In this document: piece by piece, positions 43,786 through 51,967 of the stretch | How the letters are laid out: the number at the start of each line of letters is the position of its first letter | How positions within the stretch are numbered: position 1 is the first letter of the stretch | DNA from: Rhizorhabdus wittichii RW1 | GTDB taxonomy: Bacteria; Pseudomonadota; Alphaproteobacteria; Sphingomonadales; Sphingomonadaceae | DNA: 64,000 bases | Direction of reading: 5' to 3' | Assembly: GCA_000016765.1 (NCBI GenBank) | Contig: CP000699.1 | Span: 5,025,501 to 5,089,500 of the forward strand | Notes under the pieces: model-generated | Database searches by the model: none | What the model was told of the DNA's origin: nothing | Seen by the model: the letters and a program-made list of their open reading frames with translations, nothing else | Made by a program: the position numbers and the translations under genes

Positions 43786-46140
43786 ATGGCGATAAGGCTG
43801 AAGGCATTCTGCCTGGCGGGCGCGGCGCTGGTCGCGGTCGCGCCGGCGGCGGCCCAGCGGTCGGGGGCGGCCGATGCGACGGCGCCGGGGGCGGACGATC
43901 GGATCGACGAGATCGTCGTGACCGCGCAGAAGCGCGAGGAGCGGCTGCTCGACGTTCCCCAGTCGATCTCGGTGGTGTCCAGCGCGACGCTCGAGCGGCA
44001 GCAGATCAGGAGCATCGCCGATTATGCTTCGCTGGTTCCCGGTCTCACCATCCAGCAGCAGACGCCGGGGCAGGCCCGCGTCGTCCTGCGCGGCATCAAC
44101 ACCGGCGGGGCGAGCCCGACCGTCGCCATCTATGTCGACGACACGCCGTTCGGGTCGAGCACCGGCCAGAGCAACGCGGCCTATCTGGCGGGCGACATCG
44201 ATACGTTCGACGTCGAGCGGATCGAGGTGCTGCGCGGGCCGCAGGGTACGCTCTACGGCGCCAATTCGCTGGGCGGCGTCGTCAAATATGTCACCGCCGG
44301 CCCCAAGCTCGACCGGCTCGAAGGGAAGGCCCAGGCCGGTCTCGAAACGGTCAAGGGCGGGAATCTGGGCTGGTCGGCCAACGCCGCGGTCAACGTGCCG
44401 CTGTCCGGCAAGATCGCCGTGCGGGCGAGCGGCTTCTATCGCCGGACCGGCGGCTTCATCGACACGCTGGGCCTGGCGCGCCGCGACGCCAACGACGTCG
44501 ACAGCTATGGCGGCCGCGGCTCGATCCTGCTGCAGCCGACCGAGACGCTGACGGTCCGCCTGTCGGCGCTCGCCCAGAATCTGCGCAGCGATTCGCGCGC
44601 CATGTACGATGCCGATCCGGTCACGCTGGCGCCCCAGGCGACCGATCCCAGCACCGGCGCGCCGGTGTCGGGCCTGACCCGCACCGAATTCTATGCCGAG
44701 AAGACCGGCGTCGACTATCGCCTCTACAACGGCACGCTCGACTGGGACGCGGGGTTCGCCACCCTGACCTCGGTGACGAGCTACGGCCGGCTCTTCTCGA
44801 ACGACGTCGGCGACGTCAGCTATCAGCTTCCCGGCATCGGCGACGCGGTCTTCGGCACCGGGCCCAACACGCGCGGCCTGTTCTTCCCGACGCAGATCAC
44901 CCAGAAGAAGTTCACCCAGGAACTGCGCCTGGCATCGCCGGACAATGATCGGCTCGAATGGCTGGTCGGCGGCTATTACACGCATGAGAAGGGCCGGATA
45001 TTCCAACGATATCTGCCCTTCGACCTCGCCACCGGCAAAGCCGTCGACCAGACGCTCGTCCTGCCGGTGGGGCCGGGCGGCGCGGACGTCACCTTTCCCG
45101 ATTTCCTGGTCGCGAACCTTGCCTCGGTCTACAAGGAATATGCCGGCTTCGGCAGCGCCACCTGGCATGTCGGCCCGCGCCTCGACCTGACCGGCGGCGT
45201 CCGCTACAGCCATAACCGGCAGAGCACGGTCCAGAGCCTCGACGGGTCCTTCCTGCCGCTTTCGGGCGCGCCGATCGGGCCCGACACGAGCCGCGGGCGA
45301 TCGTCGGAGAATGTCTTCACCTGGTCGGTCTCGCCGCGTTTCGAACTGGGCGACCATGCATCGATCTATGCGCGGGCGGCGAAGGGCTATCGGCCGGGCG
45401 GCCCGAACGTCGTGCCGCCGGGGGCTGGACCGGACTTCCCGCGCCGGTTCGAGGCCGATACGCTGATCAGCTATGAACTGGGCCTGCGCGCCGAAACCCC
45501 CGGTCACGGCTTCTCGGTCGACGCGTCGGTCTATTATCTCGACTGGCGCAACATCCAGACCACGGTCACCTATCAGACCAGCCTCGGCCCGGTGACCGGC
45601 GACGGCAATGGCGACAAGGCGCGCAGCAAGGGGGCGGAGATCACCGTCACCGCGCGGCCCGCGCGCGGCTTCGACCTGACGGCGAGCATCGCCTATAGCG
45701 ACGCCAAGCTGAAGGACGACCTGCCCGGCATCGACATCGGCGCCCCGGCGCTCATATCCCCGGGGCTGAAGGGCGACCGGCTTCCTTATGCGCCGGAATG
45801 GACGGTCGACCTGTCGGGCGACTATCGCTGGTCGATCGGCGGCGACGCCGAGGCCTTCGTCGGCGGCAATATCCGGCTGATCAGCGACCAGGCGACCGAT
45901 TTCGACCTGGCCTATCGGCTGACCTATGGCCGCCGCCTGACGATCGACGGCTATGCCACCGCCGATCTGCGCGCCGGTATCGAGACCGGACGGTTCAACC
46001 TCCAGTTCCAGGTCCGCAACCTCACCAATTCGCGTGGCCTGATCAACGCGGGCCGGTTCCAGACACGGCCGGGCACGCTGGTCAACGCCTCTCCGATCCG
46101 GCCACGCAGCTTCGGCGTCACCTTGGGAGCCTCCTTCTGA
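43786..46140 (+). CDS. TonB-dependent receptor (peptide-locus)
   Basis: 784 residues. A signal peptide ends at APAAAQ; the TonB-box-like region is DEIVVTAQKREERLLDVPQS, the plug follows to about 170 (LRGINTGGASPTVAIYVDD, VERIEVLRGPQGTLYGANS), and the 22-strand barrel ends in the required C-terminal Phe (GVTLGASF). It imports a large or scarce substrate across the outer membrane with TonB energy. GGGAG lies six bases before the ATG; the open frame to 43597 has no signal sequence. The next gene overlaps its stop. Confidence 0.92.
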   Translation: MAIRLKAFCLAGAALVAVAPAAAQRSGAADATAPGADDRIDEIVVTAQKREERLLDVPQSISVVSSATLERQQIRSIADYASLVPGLTIQQQTPGQARVVLRGINTGGASPTVAIYVDDTPFGSSTGQSNAAYLAGDIDTFDVERIEVLRGPQGTLYGANSLGGVVKYVTAGPKLDRLEGKAQAGLETVKGGNLGWSANAAVNVPLSGKIAVRASGFYRRTGGFIDTLGLARRDANDVDSYGGRGSILLQPTETLTVRLSALAQNLRSDSRAMYDADPVTLAPQATDPSTGAPVSGLTRTEFYAEKTGVDYRLYNGTLDWDAGFATLTSVTSYGRLFSNDVGDVSYQLPGIGDAVFGTGPNTRGLFFPTQITQKKFTQELRLASPDNDRLEWLVGGYYTHEKGRIFQRYLPFDLATGKAVDQTLVLPVGPGGADVTFPDFLVANLASVYKEYAGFGSATWHVGPRLDLTGGVRYSHNRQSTVQSLDGSFLPLSGAPIGPDTSRGRSSENVFTWSVSPRFELGDHASIYARAAKGYRPGGPNVVPPGAGPDFPRRFEADTLISYELGLRAETPGHGFSVDASVYYLDWRNIQTTVTYQTSLGPVTGDGNGDKARSKGAEITVTARPARGFDLTASIAYSDAKLKDDLPGIDIGAPALISPGLKGDRLPYAPEWTVDLSGDYRWSIGGDAEAFVGGNIRLISDQATDFDLAYRLTYGRRLTIDGYATADLRAGIETGRFNLQFQVRNLTNSRGLINAGRFQTRPGTLVNASPIRPRSFGVTLGASF

Positions 46141-48173
46141 TGTCCAGACTATCTTCGCAGCGCCCGGACGTGCCGGGCCGCCTCGGCCGCCTGTTCCGGC
46201 GGGCCGCGGTCCTGCTGGCCGCGCTGGCGCTGCCGGCGGCGGCGCAGTCGCCGACCGATCCCAACCCGGCGCACGCGATCGTTCCCGCCGCCACAGGCCG
46301 GACCGGGGACACGCCGGTCCTCGCCGGACAGGCGCAGCGGGCGCTGACGGCGGCCGACGTCGATGCCTGGCTCGACGGTTTCGTACCCTATTCGATCGAG
46401 GCCGGCGGGGTCGCGGGCGCGGTCGTCGTGGTCGTCAAGGACGGGAAGCTGCTCACCGCGCGGAGCTACGGATATTCGGACGTCCGCGCGCGCAAGCCGG
46501 TCGATCCGGCCAGGACGCTGTTCCGCCCGGGCTCGATTTCCAAGCTGTTCACCTGGACGGCAGTGATGCAGCAGGTCCAGGCCGGGAAGATCGACCTCGA
46601 CAAGGACGTCAACGCCTATCTCGATTTCCGGATTCCCGATGCCTTCGGCAAGCCGATCACGATGCGCCACCTGATGACGCACACCGCGGGCTTCGAGGAA
46701 ACCGCCAAATATCTGATCGTCGAGAAGGCGGAGCAGAAGCATTCGCTGGGCCATGTGCTCAAGCGCTGGGTGCCGACCCGCATCTACGCGCCGGGGACGA
46801 TGCCGGCCTATTCCAACTATGGCGCGTCGCTGGCGGCCTATATCGTCGAGCGCGTCTCCGGCGAGCGGTTCGAGGACTATGTGCAGCGGCACATCTTCAC
46901 GCCGCTGGGCATGCGCCATTCGAGCTTCGAGCAGCCTTTGCCGGCCCACCTCGCACCGCTTCTCTCCAAGGGCTACAACCTCGCTTCGGAGGACCCCAAG
47001 CCCTTCGAGATCGTCGAGATGGCGCCCGCCGGGGCCTTGTCGTCGACAGGCACCGACATGGCCCGCTTCATGCTGGCCTTCCTCGACAATCGCGGCGCGC
47101 TGATCAGCCCGGAGACCCGCGCCCGGATGTTCGCCGACGTCAACCGGCCGCTCCCGGGCCTGCCTGCGATGGGGCTCGGCTTCTATCATGAGGATCGCAA
47201 CGGCGAGGTGATCGTCGGCCATGGCGGCGACACGAACTGGTTCCATTCGGACCTGCACCTGATCGTCGACAAGGGTGTCGGCGTCTACATGTCGTTCAAC
47301 AGTTCGGGCAAGGACACCGCCGCGCACGTCATCCGCCAGCGGCTGTTCGAACAGTTCATGGATCGCTATTTCCCCGATCCGAACTCCGAGCCGCGCACGA
47401 CGGCGACGGCGCGCGAGCATGGCCGCCTGATGGCCGGCCATTATCTTCTCAGCCGCGGCTCCGCCACCAACTGGCTCCGCTTCGTCGGCTTGCTGAGCGA
47501 GGCCGAGGTGATCCCGAACGACGACGGCACCATTTCGGTGTCGATGCTCGTCGATCCGGCAGGGGCGCCCAAGCGCTGGCGGGAGGTCGCCCCCTTCCAG
47601 TGGCGTGAGGTCGGCGGCAGCGGCCGGCTGGCCGCCAGGGTCGAGAACGGCCGGGTGACCGCCTTCTCGATCGCGGACTTCGCGCCGATCTTCCTGTTCC
47701 TCGCGGCGCCCGGCGATCTCGACGCGGGGTGGATCGTCCCGGCTCTCGTCGCCGCGCTCGGCGTGATGCTGCTGACCGTGCTCGCCTGGCCGGTGGTCGC
47801 GGGAATGCGCAAGGTCTATGGCTATCGTTCGTCGCTGGCGGGCCGGCCGCTCATGCTCGACCGCGCGATGCGGGCGACCGCGGTGGTCTCGGTCCTGGCG
47901 GCGGCAGGCTGGATCGGTATGGTGGGGGCGATCGAATCCGACGTCGGGCTGCTCGACGGGCGGCTCGACATCTGGATGCGCGTGATCCAGTTGCTCGAGA
48001 TCATCGCCATCGTCGGGACGCTGGCTTCGATCTACAACGCCTATGTGACCATCGGCGCCTCCGGCCGATCGCTGGTCGCGAAGATCTGGTCCGTCGCGGT
48101 TCCGCTGGCCGGGCTGTTCCTCGGCTGGATCGTGCTCAGCATGGGCCTGCTGACCTTCGGACTCGATTATTGA
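46140..48173 (+). CDS. Secreted serine hydrolase, beta-lactamase/S12 family, with C-terminal membrane domain
   Basis: 677 residues. A signal segment (AAVLLAALALPAAAQ) is followed by the penicillin-binding fold: SxxK at 132-135 (RPGSISKLF), YxN in PAYSNYGASL and HGG in VIVGHGGDTNW. After about residue 500 a linker leads to four predicted membrane segments that anchor it in the inner membrane. S12 enzymes act on D-amino-acid peptides or related amides and esters. The ATG overlaps the TonB receptor stop (TGATG). With the epimerase and transporter this suggests hydrolysis of peptides in the periplasm. Confidence 0.88.
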   Translation: MSRLSSQRPDVPGRLGRLFRRAAVLLAALALPAAAQSPTDPNPAHAIVPAATGRTGDTPVLAGQAQRALTAADVDAWLDGFVPYSIEAGGVAGAVVVVVKDGKLLTARSYGYSDVRARKPVDPARTLFRPGSISKLFTWTAVMQQVQAGKIDLDKDVNAYLDFRIPDAFGKPITMRHLMTHTAGFEETAKYLIVEKAEQKHSLGHVLKRWVPTRIYAPGTMPAYSNYGASLAAYIVERVSGERFEDYVQRHIFTPLGMRHSSFEQPLPAHLAPLLSKGYNLASEDPKPFEIVEMAPAGALSSTGTDMARFMLAFLDNRGALISPETRARMFADVNRPLPGLPAMGLGFYHEDRNGEVIVGHGGDTNWFHSDLHLIVDKGVGVYMSFNSSGKDTAAHVIRQRLFEQFMDRYFPDPNSEPRTTATAREHGRLMAGHYLLSRGSATNWLRFVGLLSEAEVIPNDDGTISVSMLVDPAGAPKRWREVAPFQWREVGGSGRLAARVENGRVTAFSIADFAPIFLFLAAPGDLDAGWIVPALVAALGVMLLTVLAWPVVAGMRKVYGYRSSLAGRPLMLDRAMRATAVVSVLAAAGWIGMVGAIESDVGLLDGRLDIWMRVIQLLEIIAIVGTLASIYNAYVTIGASGRSLVAKIWSVAVPLAGLFLGWIVLSMGLLTFGLDY

Positions 48174-48174
48174 C

Positions 48175-49512
48175 GTGACGGTCGTTTCCCCCCTTTCGTC
48201 ACCGGACGCGCCGGCGCTCTCCCCTGGAGGCGCCGGCCGTACGCTGTTCGGTCATCCGCCCGGTCTCACCAGCCTGTTCCTGACGCAGATGTGGGCCGAA
48301 TTCTCCTATTTCGGCCTGCAGGCGCTGCTCGTCTACTACATGACCCGGCACCTGCACTTCTCGCAGGGCCAATCCTCGCTGATCTATGGCCTCTACGGCG
48401 CCGCGGCCTTCTTCAGCCCCTTCGTCGGCGGGATCGTTGCCGACCGCTGGCTGGGGCGCACGCGCAGCGTGGTGCTGGGTGGCGGGCTGATGATGATCGG
48501 CCATTTCCTGATGGCGTTCGAAGGCCTGCTCTTCCCGGCGCTCGCCCTGGTCGCCGTCGGCAACGGCCTGTTCATCCCGCCGCTCGCCGTCCAGGTGGGC
48601 GGCCTCTATGCGGAGGACGATCCCCGCCGGCCGCAGGCGTTCAGCGCCTATTATATGGGGATCAACCTCGGCGGGCTGCTGGCGCCGCTCGTCTGCGGGA
48701 CGCTGGGCGAGCTCTATGGCTGGCACTGGGGCTTCTCCGCCGCCGGGATCGGCATGGCGGTGGGGCTGGCGATCTACCTCGGCACGCTCCGCCTGCTGCC
48801 GCCCGACCCCGCGGCCGGCCGGATCGGCGGCGCCCGCCGGACGCCCCTCGACGCGGAGGACTGGCGCAAGCTCCGGCTGCTGCTCGGCATCGTCCTGGTC
48901 ATCGTCCTCTTCCGCATCGGCTATGAGCAGAGCGGCAATGTGATCGCGCTGTGGGTCGACGAGCAGACCGACCGGCACGTCGCGCTGATGGGCCTGGATT
49001 TCGAGATACCGGCGACCTGGTTCCAGGCCGTCAACCCGCTGCTGATCATCCTGTTGACGCCGCCGCTGATCCGCTTCTGGCGGCGGCACGATCGCGACGG
49101 CTCGCCCGCGGCGCTCCTGCGCCGGATGAGCCTCGGCTGCGCGATCGCGGCGGTGGCGATGCTGGTGATGGTCGGGGCGGCGGCGCTGTTCGGCGCGACC
49201 GGCCGGCCGGTGGGGGCGGGCTGGGTGCTCGCCTATTTCCTGTTCCTGACCCTCGGTGAACTGCTGACCCTGCCGGTCGGCCTCAGCCTGATCGGGTTGC
49301 TGTCCCCGGTGCAGATCGCGGCGATGCTGATGGGGGCCTGGTATATCGCGAAGTTCCTCGGCAGCCTGCTGGCCGGGGTGATGGGCGCCTATTGGGGCGC
49401 GATCCCGGCCACCGCCTTCTTCGGGATCGGCGCGATATCGGTGCTCGCCGCGTCGGCGATCCTGCTGGCGATGAGCCGGCGCGAGCGAGCGCACCCGGCG
49501 GGACGGAGCTGA
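48175..49512 (+). CDS. POT/PTR-type peptide MFS transporter with altered ExxER motif
   Basis: 445 residues, about 12 membrane segments. DPRRPQAFSAYYMGINLGGLL is the PTR2 signature of proton-coupled oligopeptide transporters. The TM1 motif, normally ExxERFxYYG, reads QMWAEFSYFG (Q38, A41, E42), so all three residues linked to proton coupling are changed. It may be a facilitator or couple differently. GTG 48175 lies one base after the hydrolase stop. The substrate is probably a di- or tripeptide made by the upstream hydrolase. Confidence 0.85.
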   Translation: MTVVSPLSSPDAPALSPGGAGRTLFGHPPGLTSLFLTQMWAEFSYFGLQALLVYYMTRHLHFSQGQSSLIYGLYGAAAFFSPFVGGIVADRWLGRTRSVVLGGGLMMIGHFLMAFEGLLFPALALVAVGNGLFIPPLAVQVGGLYAEDDPRRPQAFSAYYMGINLGGLLAPLVCGTLGELYGWHWGFSAAGIGMAVGLAIYLGTLRLLPPDPAAGRIGGARRTPLDAEDWRKLRLLLGIVLVIVLFRIGYEQSGNVIALWVDEQTDRHVALMGLDFEIPATWFQAVNPLLIILLTPPLIRFWRRHDRDGSPAALLRRMSLGCAIAAVAMLVMVGAAALFGATGRPVGAGWVLAYFLFLTLGELLTLPVGLSLIGLLSPVQIAAMLMGAWYIAKFLGSLLAGVMGAYWGAIPATAFFGIGAISVLAASAILLAMSRRERAHPAGRS

Positions 49513-49531
49513 ACCGGCAGTCCGCCGCTCG

Positions 49532-51802
49532 TCATTCGGCGGCGGGGAGGGGCGGGGCGCGCCGGCCGCCCTTCCAGAGACCCAGGACCACGACCTGCCA
49601 CGCCAGCGCGACCGCGCCGATGATGAACACCACGTCGCCGAAGGTGCGGACCCAGCGGAGCGTCTGGAACAGCGGCTGCTGGAGGAAGTCGGCGCTGCGC
49701 GCATACCACATGCCGGTCGTCACGCTCGCCTGGAACTGGAACAGGCCGATGGGCAGGAGGCTGGTGAAGATCATCAGCACCAGCCCGGCGTTGAGCGACC
49801 AGAAGCCCACCCGCATCAGCCGCTCGTTGAGGATCAGGTCCGGCCGGATGTAGCGCAGCACCAGCAGGGTGAAGCCCAGCGCCAGGAAGCCGTAGACCCC
49901 GAACAGCGCGGCATGGGCATGGACGGCGGTGGTGTTGAGCCCCTGCAGGTAGAACAGCGCGACCGGCGTGTTGATCATGAAGCCGAAGACGCCGGCGCCG
50001 AGCATGTTCCAGAAGGCGACCGCGACGAAGCAGGCCAGCGGCCAGCGCAGCGCCGTCATCCACGGCGCCTTGTGCCGCTGGTCCCACCGCTCCCAGGCCT
50101 CATGGCCGAGGATGACGAGCGGGACGACCTCGAGCGCGCTGAACGCGGCGCCGATCGCCATGACCGGGGTGGTGGTGCCCGAGAAATAGAGATGGTGGAA
50201 GGTGCCGGGCACGCCGCCGACCATGAACAGTGAGGCGGACACCAGGCTGGCGGCTGTGGCGATGCGCTTCGACACCAGGCCGAGGGTCGCGAAGATGAAG
50301 GCGATCGCGGCGGTGGCGAACACCTCGAAAATGCCCTCGACCCACAGATGGACCACCCACCAGCGCCAATATTCCATGACGGTGATGGAACTGCGTTCGC
50401 CGTAGAACAGGCCGCTGCCGTAGAACAGGCCGATCGCGACGGTGGACAGGCAGAGCAGGGCGAGCAGGTTCCGGTCGCCGTCGGCCCGGAGCGCGGGGAT
50501 CATCGCGCGCAGCATCAGCGCGAGCCACAGGCACAGGCCCGCGAACAGGGCGATCTGCCAGACGCGGCCGAGGTCGAGGAACTCATAGCCCTGATGGCCG
50601 ATCCAGAAGCTCCAGTCCCGCGGGAGCAGATGGGCGATGGCGAGGTAATTGCCGAGGAAGGAGCCGGCCACGACCAGGACCAGCGCCCAGAACAATATGT
50701 CGACGCCGAGCTTCTGATGGCGGGGATCGGCGCCGCCGTTGATCACGGGGGCAAGGAACAGGCCGGCGGCGAGGAAGGCCGTCGCGATCCACAGCACCGC
50801 GCTCTGCAGGTGCCAGGTGCGCGCGAGCGAATAGGGCAGCCATTGCGACAGGTCGACACCGTAGAAGCTCTGGCCCTCGACCGTGTAGTGCGCGGTCAGG
50901 CCGCCGATGAATATCTGGAAGATGAAGAGCGCGATCACGACGAAGAGATATTTGCCGAGGGCCTTTTGCGACGCGGTGAGCGCGATGCCCCGCAGCGGAT
51001 CGGCCGCGGCGACCGGCGCCGCCGTCTCGTCATGGTCGCGCAGGAACGCCCAGCCCCAGATCAGCGCGCCGATGCCCGCGATCAGCAGGACGACGCAGGC
51101 GAGCGACCACAGCACGTTCTCGGTCGTCGGCCGGTTGCCGATCAGCGGTTCGGGCGGCCAGTTGTTGGTGTAGGTGGCGACGGTCCCGGGGCGCTCGGTC
51201 GCGGCGGCCCAGGCGGTCCAGAACAGGAAGTCGGCCAGCGCCGCCCGCCGGTCGGGGTCGGGCAGCGTGTCCTCCTTCATCGCATAATCTTCGCGCAGCG
51301 GGCGCAGCTCCGGGTCGTCGCCGAACAATTGCTGGTAATGGAGCGCGGTCCGCCGGATCGCCTCGGCGCGGCGATCGGACACGGTCAGCGTGCCGCTCGC
51401 GCGATCGAGCATGTTGCGGCGATACTCGCCCTGTAGCCGATAGGTGAGCGCCGCCTTCTGCGCCCCGTCGAGCCGGTCGAACGGCTTGCCATGCTCCTGC
51501 GCCGCGGCCAGGTCGAGCCAGGCGACGAGTTCGCGGTGGAGCCAGTCGGCCGACCAGTCGGGCGCCTGGTAGGCGCCATGGCCCCAGATCGAGCCCAGCT
51601 GCATGCCGCCGACGCTCTGCCAGGCAGCCTGGCCCTCCATGATGTCCTCGCGGGTCATCAGCTCGGTGCCTGACGTGGTCACGATCTTGGCGGGGATGGG
51701 CGGCGCCTGCCGGTACACCTCGACGCCCGACAGGCCGAGGATGGCGAAGGTGATCGTCAGGATCGCGATCAGCGTCCACCAAAGGCGTCGATATTCGCCC
51801 AT
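49532..51802 (-). CDS. norB: Quinol-dependent nitric oxide reductase (qNor)
   Basis: 756 residues, the fused single-subunit type. After the first helix comes the hydrophilic N-terminal domain (about 35-220, SGTELMTREDIMEGQAAWQ, SIWGHGAYQAPDWSADWLH), then 13 or so helices of the heme-copper fold. Heme/FeB histidines are in TWHLQSAVLW, VVHLWVEGIFE, TFHHLYFSG and AVHAHAALFG. It reduces 2 NO to N2O with electrons from quinol. GGGAG is five bases before the ATG. No other denitrification gene or NO regulator is adjacent, so NO detoxification is more likely than respiration. Confidence 0.93.
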   Translation of the reverse strand: MGEYRRLWWTLIAILTITFAILGLSGVEVYRQAPPIPAKIVTTSGTELMTREDIMEGQAAWQSVGGMQLGSIWGHGAYQAPDWSADWLHRELVAWLDLAAAQEHGKPFDRLDGAQKAALTYRLQGEYRRNMLDRASGTLTVSDRRAEAIRRTALHYQQLFGDDPELRPLREDYAMKEDTLPDPDRRAALADFLFWTAWAAATERPGTVATYTNNWPPEPLIGNRPTTENVLWSLACVVLLIAGIGALIWGWAFLRDHDETAAPVAAADPLRGIALTASQKALGKYLFVVIALFIFQIFIGGLTAHYTVEGQSFYGVDLSQWLPYSLARTWHLQSAVLWIATAFLAAGLFLAPVINGGADPRHQKLGVDILFWALVLVVAGSFLGNYLAIAHLLPRDWSFWIGHQGYEFLDLGRVWQIALFAGLCLWLALMLRAMIPALRADGDRNLLALLCLSTVAIGLFYGSGLFYGERSSITVMEYWRWWVVHLWVEGIFEVFATAAIAFIFATLGLVSKRIATAASLVSASLFMVGGVPGTFHHLYFSGTTTPVMAIGAAFSALEVVPLVILGHEAWERWDQRHKAPWMTALRWPLACFVAVAFWNMLGAGVFGFMINTPVALFYLQGLNTTAVHAHAALFGVYGFLALGFTLLVLRYIRPDLILNERLMRVGFWSLNAGLVLMIFTSLLPIGLFQFQASVTTGMWYARSADFLQQPLFQTLRWVRTFGDVVFIIGAVALAWQVVVLGLWKGGRRAPPLPAAE

Positions 51803-51967
51803 AACATCTCCCAACCGCTTCCGGCGTCCGCGACCGTGCCGCCTGTCTATCGTGAGCCGGCCCGGCTTCGTCACTTCGGTTCTTTACGGACCCGATCGGC
51901 GCAGTGCTCATGGCCCGTGTCGGAATCTTCCTCTATTTCCCTATAGACCGTCGAACGTCATCGAAGC

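Noticed and set aside
51803-51967. FNR/DNR or NsrR site for the qNor gene
   Set aside because: I looked for TTGAT-N4-ATCAA and similar symmetry and found none convincing.
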